A stretch of DNA of 64,000 nt from Flavobacterium praedii (GTDB lineage Bacteria > Bacteroidota > Bacteroidia > Flavobacteriales > Flavobacteriaceae). Shown here piece by piece: positions 1-9,629 of the stretch. Location: contig NZ_CP113948.1 in NCBI RefSeq assembly GCF_026810365.1, positions 386,001 to 450,000 of the forward strand, written 5' to 3'. The notes beneath the pieces are model-generated. The model was given only the letters and a program-made list of their open reading frames with translations, was not told the DNA's origin and searched no databases. Numbering within the stretch: position 1 is the first letter of the stretch; each line of letters begins with the position of its first letter. The position numbers were made by a program, and so were the translations under genes.

Positions 1-1933
1 TTAGATTTATAGGTTTGGCAAAATTCAAATTATACGTTACAGAAAAACCTTTTCCTGCTAAAACTTCTGTAACAAAACTTCCGTCAGTATTTCCTGTAAA
101 AGGGATAGCTGCTGCAGGTGTTGTATTGGTAATTGAACCCAAAAAAGAATTTGAATAGGTTCCTGTTGCCACCACTCCCGAATTTGGATTGGCACTATTT
201 ATGTTTTGACTACCATAGGATTCTGTACAATTTAAAATACCGTCATTATCGTAATCGATATCAATATTGTCATTGGCTAAATCATTATCATAGTTAGAAG
301 GACATTCACTCACTGGAATTTTATCGGAGAAAACATCACTTACACAACCCGATATACTTCCTTTAACTTGATAAAAACCAGATTGGCTTGGAGTATAAGA
401 GTTCGTTGTTGCAAAGGGAACTATTAAGTCATCTTTGTACCATTGGAAAGTATCGTAAGAAGATAATGTATTTATTTTTAGTACCACATTTGGAATACAA
501 GAGGAATTACCAACAGCAATTTTATCCGAAACAATTTCCGGTTTCAAATCAAAACCAGAATAATAGCCTCCATAAGTCGCAGCGCCATTAGTTCCAAAAT
601 AGGAAACATAAACTTGTTTGGTTGATTTTACGGCAATATTTCCAGATAAATCACTTACCGTATAACGAACAAAAGCAGGGTTTCCTGTAATGGATGTAGG
701 AGATGAAGTAATTGGATTGTTATTTAGTAATACTGTGGCTCCTACTTCTGTAACGATGTTTAAAATTCCATTAAAGGTATTAAAACCAATAGATTCTATT
801 AATGGAATATTGTCAACCGTATTGGGAGTTGAGCAATTGATAGGTGGTACAAAAAACATATTTTGATTGGCTGGAGAATCGGAACCTGCTATGCATTGAT
901 AGGCAAATATTTTCTCGCTTGACGTCACGTATAAATTTCCATTACTGAATTGGCTCCCGTCTAAAGCTACATATTCGCCTTGGTTAAGGGTTTTAAATGG
1001 AGTTGAAGTACCATTAAGGAAAATTTGAGTATTATTGGAATGAGCAACCAAAATAACTCTTTCTAAATCATCAGTTCCAATTCCTTTTACAAAAACATAT
1101 TCTTTTCCGGTTTTTTCTAGAGCAACAATTTGATCAAAACCGACATCTCTACCTAGGGGACTCATACCACCACCATTAGGGTTAACCCCCATCTCTGTAC
1201 TGTTGCTGCCTCCAAACGAACCCGAATTGACAACAACAGGTCTGTCTGAGGTTACAAGGGCTCCAATTATTTTGGAACTATTGGAAACTGAACTTCCATC
1301 ATAACTGTTTTGCAAAGCGAGTACATAGCTTTCGTTTTTATTCAGTGTTACGGTTATTGGTCCTGAAATTGTAGTGCCGTTCAAAAGTTTAGTGCCATTT
1401 TGTAAGTTTGAAAGGGTAATCTTTGTTCCGTTTTCAGTAGCTAGAATAGTAGCAAAATTCAATAATGTTGTGTCAAAAAGCGGATTCAACATTGCACCTA
1501 ACCTAAACGTTGTTCCCAATGCACTGTTTCCTTTGGAAACCAATCCCCCAGCATGATTGAAACCTCCATTATTATTGATTCCAGCATTTACCCTAGCACT
1601 TACATAAATTAAATCTTCCGCTTCTATAATGTATCCTTTGTTAGCAATAATTCCCGTGTTGGTTATTGGGGTGAATAATTGGGTGTCGTCTCCGGAACCA
1701 ATGCTATAACGATACGGATTGTTACGATTCACTGTACCATTAATAACCCCTCCACCATTTGCAATGATTTTGAAGTTTACATTTACTAAACTTGGTGTTG
1801 AGATGTACAAATATTGATCTGCAACCAATCCTTGAGCCGAAATCAAAGGTGGAATATAATGGGTTTTACTAAATTGAGCAAAACCGTTTATGGTAAAAAG
1901 TATAATAAATAGGAAGCGTAAAGATCTTTTCAT
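1..1933 (-). CDS. Secreted IgGFc-binding-domain surface protein (3' end outside window)
   Basis: An open frame of about 644 codons runs from an ATG at 1933 to the left edge without a stop, so the C-terminus lies outside the window. Residues 1-20 (MKRSLRFLFIILFTINGFAQ) form a signal peptide. Most of the visible protein resembles the IgGFc-binding N-terminal domain used in large Flavobacterium adhesins (text such as VVNSGSFGGSN, GLVSKGNSALGTTF, VFVKGIGTDD). An Ig-like stretch follows, then an acidic Asp-rich calcium-binding, thrombospondin-type-3-like motif (DIDYDNDGILNC) near the edge. By family, such proteins end in a T9SS sorting domain and are displayed on the cell surface; that end is not visible here. 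The next gene on the same strand is another secreted protein of this class. The ligand cannot be told. Confidence 0.85.
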   Translation of the reverse strand, partial: MKRSLRFLFIILFTINGFAQFSKTHYIPPLISAQGLVADQYLYISTPSLVNVNFKIIANGGGVINGTVNRNNPYRYSIGSGDDTQLFTPITNTGIIANKGYIIEAEDLIYVSARVNAGINNNGGFNHAGGLVSKGNSALGTTFRLGAMLNPLFDTTLLNFATILATENGTKITLSNLQNGTKLLNGTTISGPITVTLNKNESYVLALQNSYDGSSVSNSSKIIGALVTSDRPVVVNSGSFGGSNSTEMGVNPNGGGMSPLGRDVGFDQIVALEKTGKEYVFVKGIGTDDLERVILVAHSNNTQIFLNGTSTPFKTLNQGEYVALDGSQFSNGNLYVTSSEKIFAYQCIAGSDSPANQNMFFVPPINCSTPNTVDNIPLIESIGFNTFNGILNIVTEVGATVLLNNNPITSSPTSITGNPAFVRYTVSDLSGNIAVKSTKQVYVSYFGTNGAATYGGYYSGFDLKPEIVSDKIAVGNSSCIPNVVLKINTLSSYDTFQWYKDDLIVPFATTNSYTPSQSGFYQVKGSISGCVSDVFSDKIPVSECPSNYDNDLANDNIDIDYDNDGILNCTESYGSQNINSANPNSGVVATGTYSNSFLGSITNTTPAAAIPFTGNTDGSFVTEVLAGKGFSVTYNLNFAKPINL

Positions 1934-2111
1934 AGGTTTGGTTAATAGCTATATTAAGAATTAGATAGCCAATTCAAAAATAAGTTTAATTTAACAATTC
2001 AATATTTTTTTGGTAAATATTTAACTTAGTATGTTTTCTTTAATTTAATAAAAACAACAGCTTTTGTTAGTTTTAAACCAGCAATGTTTTTTAGGGGTAA
2101 TTGATATTGGA

Positions 2112-4442
2112 TTATCTTTTTAAAGAGAAATGCCCTTTTATGGTTTTTCCATCCTCAAATGTCAGTACAAACCAATAGTCGTCTGATGGCAACTCTTTTC
2201 CAATATAAGTTCCGTTCCATCCCGAGCTTGAAGTGTTAAGTTGTTTGAGTATTTTACCATAACGATCAAAAATGCTTATTGATGATTTGGGAAGCATCTC
2301 CAAGTTTTTGATTTTCCAGGTATCATTATAGGTATCATTATTTGGGGTAAAAAAACGGGGATAGTCTAAAACATATATTTTATAAGGAGTTGAAATACCA
2401 CAACCATTTTTGTCTCTAGCCGTTGCCCAATAAATTCCGGGACTTATACCAACAAAAACTGGATTGTCTTGATAAAAATTACCATCCAATGAAAATTCGT
2501 AATCTCCATTGCCAGTATATGAAATTGTAATTAAATTGTTTACTCCAGAAAAATCAGCGACGGATACATTTGTTATTGTAGCGATTCCTGAAGGGTTTAC
2601 AATAAATTTTTTGGTTTTTTGACAGCCTTTTACATTAGTTACAGTAACCGAATATTCACCAGATTTTGAAACGTTTAAGGTATTTGTTGTAGCTCCATTA
2701 CTCCATAAATAACTCGAAAACCCGCTATCTACTTTTAGGTCTGCATTTGCTCCATCACACAAAGAAACTATTTCGTCTTGAAAATTAGGCGCGTCAAAAG
2801 TATTAATAATTAAAGTTTCGGGAATGATTTTGAAACAGTCGGGACCATTTACAATTCGGGCATAAATAATTTGTTGGTTTGGAATGGTATTGGTAAAACT
2901 ATTCGACAATTTGTTCTTTTGTGCAATGGCATCTGTTTGATTTAGATAATATTCAACGGTCAATCCATTGGGTAATCCACTAATTACCTGAGGTGTTATT
3001 TGAGAATTTAAATCAAATTGTGTAATTCCATCTTGATTTGCATCGGTATCACAACTTTCAATAGGACTTTGTGCTGCAATGATGTTATTGGCTATTTTTA
3101 AATCTAATTTTGCATAACTAGCACAACCAAAAGCATTAGTTGCTCTTGCATAAAGTGTTTCATTTGGTATTGAGTTATTATAATTTGTTGGGTTTGTTAT
3201 GGGATTTGTTTCATTTTGAGCATCGGATAGGGTTTTAAAATAGGCAAATTTCACTATTTTGGGATCATTGTTTTTAATAATGCCATCCATTTTAGTTAAA
3301 TCATAAACAGAAAAACCATCAGTATTATCGTCGCATTGAAAAAGAGTAGCGTCTGTTAATATAATTTGTGGAGCATACTCGATTTTTATTTCATCTTCAG
3401 CAAAACAAGAAGGTGAGAAAGTAACTCTGACTTTGTAAGTGCCACCATTAGCAACGGTTAATGTTGGTTTTGTTTCTCCAGTAATTGCTGTAGTAGAGCC
3501 ATCTTTAAACCATTCATACGTATAATTCGTTGGGAGTTTTGTGTCTATAGTAAAGGTGTCACCAAAACATATTGGGTTACTTGTAGTAGTTGATTGATCC
3601 GAGCCAAGGTCAATATTTGCCGAAAAACTTCCTTTTTCTAAAAATATAGCCGAATCATAGAGTCTGTTATCATCGTCGGCAATGACTAGTTTTATGTGAT
3701 ATGTCTTACCGATTATAACATCAGTACTTGCGTTTAATTTTATAATTTGCCCACTATAATTAACTGGACTTGAAGCAGTATTATAACCATTAAAATAGGA
3801 CTCATTTATGGCAGGGCAACCTTTATGTAATGTATTTTGACTGTCAGTATAATCATTTATTAAAGAATGCACATTTTTTGAAGAAACAGGAGTGGTTGTT
3901 CCAGGTAATACGGCTATGTTTTTATAATTGGCTGTGCTTCCTTTTTCTTTAATTAAAAAAGCAAAACCATCTGAATATTCGCAAGGAAAATAGATTTGAT
4001 ATTCGTTGGAAGCAAAAATGTAATTAAAATTTATAGAGGTAGTTAAAGGAATGAAATCAAATTCGAGTGCTGTAGCATTGATACTTTTAATTCCTAGTGC
4101 CTGATCCAAATCGAGATCTCCTTTCCAAGAATCGTTACCACCTCCTTGGTCGCTAACAAAAGGTCCTATTGCATTTTTACTTGTTGATGTACACAATAAT
4201 ACACCTTCTGTAAAAGGAAAATTACTTGTGGTTTTGTTAAAATAACCATAACTGTTTTGACCTGAAGTAAAAGTGTCTCCAGTTACACTACTATTTGAGA
4301 TACTGGCACAACTACTTTTTACCAATACATTCTCAACAAGATCTTGAGCTGATCGGGTATCATCTACAGTGATAACTTGAGCATTCATAATACTCAAGCT
4401 ACATAAAAAAATAACGAGAATAAGTAATTTTCCAGTATTCAT
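2112..4442 (-). CDS. Choice-of-anchor L protein with T9SS type B sorting domain
   Basis: 776 residues. A signal peptide (to about residue 22, ending NAQ) is followed by a choice-of-anchor L domain at about 60-275 (markers FPFTEGVLLCTS, FIFASNEYQ-like YIFASNEYQIYFPCEYSDGF). Ig/PKD-like segments follow at about 285-355 and 560-615. The last 80 residues form a gliding-motility-associated type B sorting domain (RFFTPNNDTYNDTWKI, SISIFDRYGKILKQL, GHFSLKR), which directs export by the type IX secretion system. The protein is therefore expected on the cell surface or in the medium; its substrate is unknown. It lies 178 bp upstream of the first gene on the same strand, with space for a separate promoter for that gene. 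ATG start at 4442. Confidence 0.92.
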   Translation of the reverse strand: MNTGKLLILVIFLCSLSIMNAQVITVDDTRSAQDLVENVLVKSSCASISNSSVTGDTFTSGQNSYGYFNKTTSNFPFTEGVLLCTSTSKNAIGPFVSDQGGGNDSWKGDLDLDQALGIKSINATALEFDFIPLTTSINFNYIFASNEYQIYFPCEYSDGFAFLIKEKGSTANYKNIAVLPGTTTPVSSKNVHSLINDYTDSQNTLHKGCPAINESYFNGYNTASSPVNYSGQIIKLNASTDVIIGKTYHIKLVIADDDNRLYDSAIFLEKGSFSANIDLGSDQSTTTSNPICFGDTFTIDTKLPTNYTYEWFKDGSTTAITGETKPTLTVANGGTYKVRVTFSPSCFAEDEIKIEYAPQIILTDATLFQCDDNTDGFSVYDLTKMDGIIKNNDPKIVKFAYFKTLSDAQNETNPITNPTNYNNSIPNETLYARATNAFGCASYAKLDLKIANNIIAAQSPIESCDTDANQDGITQFDLNSQITPQVISGLPNGLTVEYYLNQTDAIAQKNKLSNSFTNTIPNQQIIYARIVNGPDCFKIIPETLIINTFDAPNFQDEIVSLCDGANADLKVDSGFSSYLWSNGATTNTLNVSKSGEYSVTVTNVKGCQKTKKFIVNPSGIATITNVSVADFSGVNNLITISYTGNGDYEFSLDGNFYQDNPVFVGISPGIYWATARDKNGCGISTPYKIYVLDYPRFFTPNNDTYNDTWKIKNLEMLPKSSISIFDRYGKILKQLNTSSSGWNGTYIGKELPSDDYWFVLTFEDGKTIKGHFSLKR

Positions 4443-4455
4443 AGCGACAAATATA

Positions 4456-5292
4456 CTATAAATCTCTGTTTTTTAATATTCTATACGAAAGGAATAAGAA
4501 AATCATTGTCCAGCAGAATACGATTACAATTGCAGAAAAAGGAACACTATAATCTTTTAGGTTTTCGACTCCCATTTGGGTTCCAATGGATTTAATTATG
4601 GATAATCTTGAAATAGGTTCTACTATTAAATTCGACATCGCATTCAACGGGAAAAATTGTGTAATGTACCCAGCGGTTTTACCTTCAGGAAAAATTTGAA
4701 AACTCAATATTCCATTTGCAATGGCTTCAATAATATTCCATACTAGTAAAAAACCCAATGCAAAGGCGGATCGTTTTACCAATATTCCTAAGAACAAACA
4801 GAAAGAGAAGAATCCAACCAGTTTTACAAAAAAAGCTAGAATATATTCCAAATCTGAAAAAACGATACCAAATTCTGTATAAGACGAAAAGCTATAACCT
4901 AAAATTAAGGTCAATATAAATACAAAAACAGTAGAGCAAACAGCAAACATAAGAATGGTAACAAACTTAGAAAGGATAAATTCTTTCTTGCTTAATCCGT
5001 CAATTAGGTTTTGTTTTAAAGTGCCATAACTGTATTCGTTGGCCATCATCGAAACGATAACTATTGCCAAAAAGAGTTTTAAAATTGCAGCAGCATAAGT
5101 GTTGAAATGCCAGATATAGGGAAAATTAAAGATGCCCATTTCGGCAACTTGAAAATGAATGTTACCAATGTCAAACTTGATAGAAGCTATCAAAGCAATA
5201 AATAAAAGTAGTATAAAGTAGGTTAATGTCAGTACACGACTGGCTTTGTTTAACCATATTTTTTGTAATTCTATAGAGAGTAATCGTTTCAT
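4456..5292 (-). CDS. ABC transporter permease, ABC-2 type
   Basis: 278 residues with about six hydrophobic segments (near 20-40, 70-90, 108-135, 148-170, 178-198 and 250-270), the layout of ABC-2/NatB-like exporter permeases. The N-terminus (MKRLLSIELQKIWLNKASR) and the text EYSYGTLKQNLIDGLSKKEFILSKF are typical of this group. It follows the ATPase gene at 5385-6278 on the same strand after a 92-bp gap filled with repeat sequence, and together they should form an inner-membrane exporter or membrane-stress transporter. Substrate not predictable. Confidence 0.85.
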   Translation of the reverse strand: MKRLLSIELQKIWLNKASRVLTLTYFILLLFIALIASIKFDIGNIHFQVAEMGIFNFPYIWHFNTYAAAILKLFLAIVIVSMMANEYSYGTLKQNLIDGLSKKEFILSKFVTILMFAVCSTVFVFILTLILGYSFSSYTEFGIVFSDLEYILAFFVKLVGFFSFCLFLGILVKRSAFALGFLLVWNIIEAIANGILSFQIFPEGKTAGYITQFFPLNAMSNLIVEPISRLSIIKSIGTQMGVENLKDYSVPFSAIVIVFCWTMIFLFLSYRILKNRDL

Positions 5293-5310
5293 TATTAAAT
5301 TTTAGAGTTT

Positions 5311-5396
5311 AGTCCCGATAGTTATCGGGATAGATTTAACATTGCAATTGCCATTGAGTTTTTAACAGGTTCCCCCATTTGGGGTTAGGGGGCAGT
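5311..5396. repeat. Dispersed intergenic repeat overlapping the 3' end of the ABC ATPase gene
   Basis: One end holds an 8-bp-arm palindrome, TCCCGATA at 5313-5320 and TATCGGGA at 5323-5330. The other end (5368-5394) is a C/G-rich hairpin-like block (GGTTCCCCC...TTAGGGGGC) that matches the block at 11223-11249 closely. In a genome this AT-rich such blocks stand out. The ATPase stop codon (5385-5387) and its last three residues (T-A-P) are encoded inside the repeat, so the insertion or expansion has redefined that C-terminus. From general knowledge these C/G-rich blocks are a common dispersed repeat in Flavobacterium intergenic DNA. Confidence 0.6.
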
Positions 5397-6278
5397 CAAT
5401 TCCAAAAATTGCTCTTCCAAGCTATTTTTACGTTTTACCAAATGACTCAAGTAGATATTTTGTGAAAATAAAAACTGATTCAAATCTTTGGATTCTAATT
5501 TGGACTTTAAGTAAACCAAAACTTTTCCGTCTGAAATTGTTGTTTTTTCAATAGCAGGATGGGTTTTTAAAACTTGGATTAAATGTTCGATATCGTCAGC
5601 TTGCAATTCGAAGAAGCCTTCATTGGCCGAGATTCCATCTACTAAACCTGAATACAGGATTTCGCCTTTTCTTAAAACCAAAACATGAGAACAAACTTTT
5701 TCGACTTCGTCTAATAAATGCGAAGCCAATAATATAGTAGTTCCTTTTGAAGCGATTTGTTTGATAATATCCCTAATTTGATGAATCCCTTGCGGATCTA
5801 ATCCGTTAGTAGGTTCGTCTAAGATTAAAATTTCAGGATCATTTAAAAGGGCCGAAGCTATAGCCAAACGTTGTTTCATTCCTAAAGAAAAAGTACTGAA
5901 TTTGCTGTCTTTTCTATCGTTTAAACCTACGAGTTCTAGCTTTTCTGGAATTTTAGAATAATTTATGTTTTTTATTTTGCAAACTAATTTCAGGTTTTCC
6001 TGAGCGGTCATGTAGGGATAAAAATTAGGTCTTTCTATAATGGCACCTACTTTTTTTAAAGCTTCATGTGTTTGTAGATTACCGCCAAACCAACTGTATT
6101 CTCCAGATGTTTTGTTAACTACATTGAGTACAATGCCTAGTGTGGTTGATTTTCCGCTACCATTAGGGCCAAGAATGCCATATACATTGCCTTTTTTTAT
6201 TTCAAAAGAAACATTTTTTAAGGCTTGAAGACTGCCATAACGTTTGTTGAGGTTATGTATTGAAAGAATTGTTTCCAA
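5385..6278 (-). CDS. ABC transporter ATP-binding protein
   Basis: 297 residues. Walker A is GPNGSGKST at about 38-46, the signature is FSLGMKQRLA at about 131, Walker B is ILILDEPTNGLDP at about 150, and the H-loop is LASHLLDEVE. This is the BcrA/NatA/GldA-like class that pairs with ABC-2 permeases, and the permease gene follows immediately. The start is a TTG at 6278: no in-frame ATG lies upstream and the reading frame opens directly with the usual METILSIHNLNKRYG-type sequence. The final residues TAP and the stop are supplied by a C/G-rich repeat. It is not specifically assignable to gliding GldA. Confidence 0.88.
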   Translation of the reverse strand: METILSIHNLNKRYGSLQALKNVSFEIKKGNVYGILGPNGSGKSTTLGIVLNVVNKTSGEYSWFGGNLQTHEALKKVGAIIERPNFYPYMTAQENLKLVCKIKNINYSKIPEKLELVGLNDRKDSKFSTFSLGMKQRLAIASALLNDPEILILDEPTNGLDPQGIHQIRDIIKQIASKGTTILLASHLLDEVEKVCSHVLVLRKGEILYSGLVDGISANEGFFELQADDIEHLIQVLKTHPAIEKTTISDGKVLVYLKSKLESKDLNQFLFSQNIYLSHLVKRKNSLEEQFLELTAP

Positions 6279-6374
6279 TTTGGTTTTATTTTTAATTTTT
6301 AGTAGGACGAATAAAAATGTTATTTGTTACTGAAAACTAAAAAATAGATTGTAATTTTATAATTGGTGCATCTT

Positions 6375-8204
6375 TTATTTTTCACTTAAATATATTTTAA
6401 AAGTAGAGCCAACACCTTCCGTACTTTCTACTTCAATTTTTCCTCCCATAGCTTCAATTTGGTTTTTGGTAATAAATAGCCCAATTCCTAAAGCGTCATT
6501 ATTGCCATGAAACGTTTTATACATACCAAAAACTTTTTTTCCGTCTTTTTCTAAATTTATTCCTAAACCATTGTCTTCGAAAGAAATAATAGTGAATGCT
6601 CCTTCAATTACATGACTTATTTTTAAAAATGATTTTCGATTTTTGGATTTATATTTAATAGCATTCGATATTAAATTTAATAAAATACTGTCTAAATAAG
6701 CTGGTATAACACGAACAACTAGATCATCAGGGATATTATTAATGATTGATATTTTACTTTTTTTGATAGTCAAACTCAATGCATTCTGAGTTTTATCAAT
6801 TTCTTCTTTTAAAAAAATTTTTGTTTTTTTAACATTCGAATTTTGTTGAATAGATATAATTTCGTTTAGGTACTTGATTGTTTCTTCTAGTTTTTCAGTC
6901 GCACCTTTAAACATACTTAGGTATTTTATTTTCTCATTGGGATCTTCTTCATTTTCTATAACATCCATAAGCATTGTCAAATTACTCGAATGGGAACGAA
7001 TGTTATGAGAGACTATGTGAGAATAATTAAGAAGCCTATTGTTTTGATCAATTGTTAAATCAAGGAGCCGTTTGAGTTCGATTTCTTTTTCTTTTCGAAG
7101 TGTTACATCTCTTCCTATTCCAATGAAATTAAGTAAATTATTTTCGCAGTCAAATATTGGGGTAATATTCAATTCAAACCAATATTCTTCTTTTTTTTGG
7201 TTGTAATTTAAAATAATGGTATAAAAGCTTTTCTTATTAAGAACGGCTTCTCTCATTTTATTTGTCGTATTTACATCGGTTTTCTTTCCTTTAGACAAAT
7301 AACCAGGTTTGTGTCCCACTATTTGTTCCATAGTTAGTCCAGTTAAGGATAAATATGCATTATTTGCCCAAACTGTAATTCCGTGAGCGTCTGCTATTAA
7401 TATGCTATCCGTTGTTTTCGATGCAGCAAGTAAGAGCATTTGCATTCTTTCTTCTGTTTTTTTTCTTTCACTAATATCTCTGAAGAAGGAAACTAAATAG
7501 AATTTATTATCAATTTCAAACTTCTTGCCCGAAGCGATTTCTATTGGTATTAAAAGACCATTTTTACTTTTCAAAAAGGTATCTTGAACTTTATAGATAC
7601 CTTCGTCTGTGTGTTGATGTAGGAAAGTTTTAATTTCGTCTTTGTATTTTTGAGGAAATAGAATTGATTTATGATTTCCTATCAATTCTGCATCACTGTA
7701 CCCAGAAATATTGTTTAATCTGCAATTGCAATCTGTTATTATCCCATTTGTAGCGTCAATAATTAAGATAGCATCGTTTGTACTTGAAAAAATTGAATAT
7801 AATTTGTTGATGTTTAGATGAAGCTCATTAATTAAACTTTGCTCTTTTGTGATATCTTGAAGAGTTCCTCTAATATTGATTATCTTATCTTGTTTATACA
7901 CAATCTGACCAATATTTTCTATAAAGCGTGTGTTGTTATTTGAGGTACGAATTTCAAATGTTTCCTTAAAAGGAATTCCATTTTGAATGGCATTTTCTAT
8001 TAATTGGTTGATTTTAGTTCTATTTTTTCCTTCACAATAAAAATCAGTAGCATTTTCAATATTAGGAACAAAATCAGGGCCTACTTCATGTATGGATCGA
8101 GTAACATCATCCCAATAAATTTCTTGGGTTAATAGGTCGATTTCCCAAAGTCCAATTTTGGCACATTTTGCTGCTTCAATGTAATGTTCTAATTTATTTT
8201 TCAT
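6375..8204 (-). CDS. Multi-PAS sensor histidine kinase (orphan)
   Basis: 609 residues, no membrane segment, so cytosolic. Three PAS/PAC units are visible: about 12-122 (ending GTLQDITKEQ), 130-250 (ending FFRDISERKK) and 255-372 (ending IGIGRDVTLRK). The dimerisation/phosphoacceptor helix has the H-box SHIVSHNIRSH with the likely acceptor His400. The ATPase domain covers about 495-609: N-box NLISNAIKYK, D-box FEDNGLGI, G2-box ALGIGLFITK, ending EGVGSTFKIYL. No response regulator is adjacent, so it is an orphan kinase and its partner is encoded elsewhere. The signal, possibly redox or a small ligand, cannot be told from the sequence. Confidence 0.9.
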   Translation of the reverse strand: MKNKLEHYIEAAKCAKIGLWEIDLLTQEIYWDDVTRSIHEVGPDFVPNIENATDFYCEGKNRTKINQLIENAIQNGIPFKETFEIRTSNNNTRFIENIGQIVYKQDKIINIRGTLQDITKEQSLINELHLNINKLYSIFSSTNDAILIIDATNGIITDCNCRLNNISGYSDAELIGNHKSILFPQKYKDEIKTFLHQHTDEGIYKVQDTFLKSKNGLLIPIEIASGKKFEIDNKFYLVSFFRDISERKKTEERMQMLLLAASKTTDSILIADAHGITVWANNAYLSLTGLTMEQIVGHKPGYLSKGKKTDVNTTNKMREAVLNKKSFYTIILNYNQKKEEYWFELNITPIFDCENNLLNFIGIGRDVTLRKEKEIELKRLLDLTIDQNNRLLNYSHIVSHNIRSHSSNLTMLMDVIENEEDPNEKIKYLSMFKGATEKLEETIKYLNEIISIQQNSNVKKTKIFLKEEIDKTQNALSLTIKKSKISIINNIPDDLVVRVIPAYLDSILLNLISNAIKYKSKNRKSFLKISHVIEGAFTIISFEDNGLGINLEKDGKKVFGMYKTFHGNNDALGIGLFITKNQIEAMGGKIEVESTEGVGSTFKIYLSEK

Positions 8205-8545
8205 AAATTACTATTGCATCCTATTTTTCAAAATTAGATGAATTTATATACTCAAATATAATAAATTTTTTAATAAATTTTATTATTTGTATTGCAAAAC
8301 TTACTCTTATTCAGTCGTTTAGTTGAATAAAAACTTTTAAATATTAATTGTAGATGACATGATTATTAAAGTTATTCTGGCTATTTGTATTTTTCTTTAG
8401 TAAATTATAAAGGAATTTGATAATTCATGTTTGATAATTCATTTATGTTTAAAATAAAAAAAAAATAGCTAGTTCAACTTGAAGCTCCTTTGCTTTTATA
8501 ATTCTTGAAATTATTTAATGTAAATTTGTAGCAAATATCCATGAA
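8205..8545. other. Divergent intergenic region with a tandem direct repeat and a -7 box
   Basis: 341 bp of very AT-rich DNA between two divergent genes. It contains a direct repeat of TTTGATAATTCAT at about 8416-8443 (two copies, 14-bp period). A TAAATTTG box at 8521-8528, 17 bp before the rightward ATG at 8546, fits the Bacteroidota -7 consensus TAnnTTTG, but no well-spaced -33 TTG was found. No reading frame is convincing here. Confidence 0.4.
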
Positions 8546-9613
8546 ATGAATGAGCAGCCTTTAATGTTTTTTAAAAAACCTTGTTATCCCATCAATAATT
8601 CATTGATGAATTATTTGGAACGATTTGATCTTGTTTCAAAGGAGCCTATTATGTACGATGATCTTTTACGATTTTCTGGAGCAATAAGTGTATTTGATAA
8701 AAACGATCAAGATACGTTATGGATTAGAGTATATTATAATGAATATGAACGGGAAGAAATTGATTTAAATCTAAAAAAAGTGTATTCCTTATTATATTCT
8801 GACGGGAATTTGGATATTTTAAAATTTTTGAATGTCGACGCTATCGATTATTGCACTTTTGGAAATTCTAAGCCATTTCGAATCAAAGTGCGAAATATTT
8901 TAAATGATAATTATACTTATTTTTATATCAAAAAAGCGGATGCTTCTAGAGTTTATGGCTTAGAGTTGGAACATCTTTTATCTCCATATAAAATAAATTT
9001 CTTAGTTTTTAAAGATACTTTAATCGAAGAACATATCATTGGGATTCCAGGTGATGTTTTTATGAATTCCTTACTAAATAAATGTACCGAAATAGAAAAA
9101 GCACAAATTGCCAAAGAATTTGTAAAGTTTAATGAGCGTTGTATGATCCGGTTATTGGGAGATATGCGTTCGTATAATTATGTTGTAATTCCAATTCATG
9201 ATTTTGATCAAGTCGTTTACAAAATAAGACCAATTGATTTTGACCAACAATGTTATGAGGGTAATTTTAAAGTATATCGTCCTCAATTTTTTAAGGAAAA
9301 TTATCCTATGGTAAAAATTGTAAAAGACAAACTTCAGGATAGATCTATTGAACAGTATAAAAATGAAGAACGTTCGTCATTGGCCAAACGAATCAATTCT
9401 GCCGAAAATAGAATTAAGATTTTAATGAAAATTATGGGTAATGATACCATTTCTACTGAAGAAAATGTAAACAAACTAAAAATGGAATTGTATCATTATA
9501 CTCATGATATGAGTTTTAAAAACGCAAAATCAATGGGTAATGTTTTAAGTTCTGCTTTTGAATTTGTTACAAGAAACTTCAATACAACAAATGTATTCAG
9601 ACCAGGATTCTAA
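8546..9613 (+). CDS. Unrecognised protein with protein-kinase-like catalytic motifs
   Basis: 355 residues, soluble, no signal peptide. I do not recognise an established family. Several motifs occur in the order of an atypical kinase fold (APH/HipA/PI4K-like): a lysine-bearing strand YFYIKKADASR (Lys129/130), a following helix with Glu140/142, a hinge-like EEHIIGIPGD at 161-170, a catalytic-loop-like LLGDMRSYN (Asp206 and Asn211 in D-x4-N spacing) and a DFG-like PIDFDQQ (Asp231). The C-terminal third (about 255-345) is helical and charged. The gene is monocistronic: the gene after it is on the opposite strand and converges. Seen: motifs and order. Inferred: ATP-dependent phosphotransfer or AMP transfer. 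The substrate is unknown. Confidence 0.7.
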   Translation: MNEQPLMFFKKPCYPINNSLMNYLERFDLVSKEPIMYDDLLRFSGAISVFDKNDQDTLWIRVYYNEYEREEIDLNLKKVYSLLYSDGNLDILKFLNVDAIDYCTFGNSKPFRIKVRNILNDNYTYFYIKKADASRVYGLELEHLLSPYKINFLVFKDTLIEEHIIGIPGDVFMNSLLNKCTEIEKAQIAKEFVKFNERCMIRLLGDMRSYNYVVIPIHDFDQVVYKIRPIDFDQQCYEGNFKVYRPQFFKENYPMVKIVKDKLQDRSIEQYKNEERSSLAKRINSAENRIKILMKIMGNDTISTEENVNKLKMELYHYTHDMSFKNAKSMGNVLSSAFEFVTRNFNTTNVFRPGF

Positions 9614-9629
9614 ATGATTTTCAGGTAAA

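Noticed and set aside
1374..1556. Short plus-strand frame inside the partial surface-protein gene
   Set aside because: It is antisense to a convincing IgGFc-type coding region with signal peptide.
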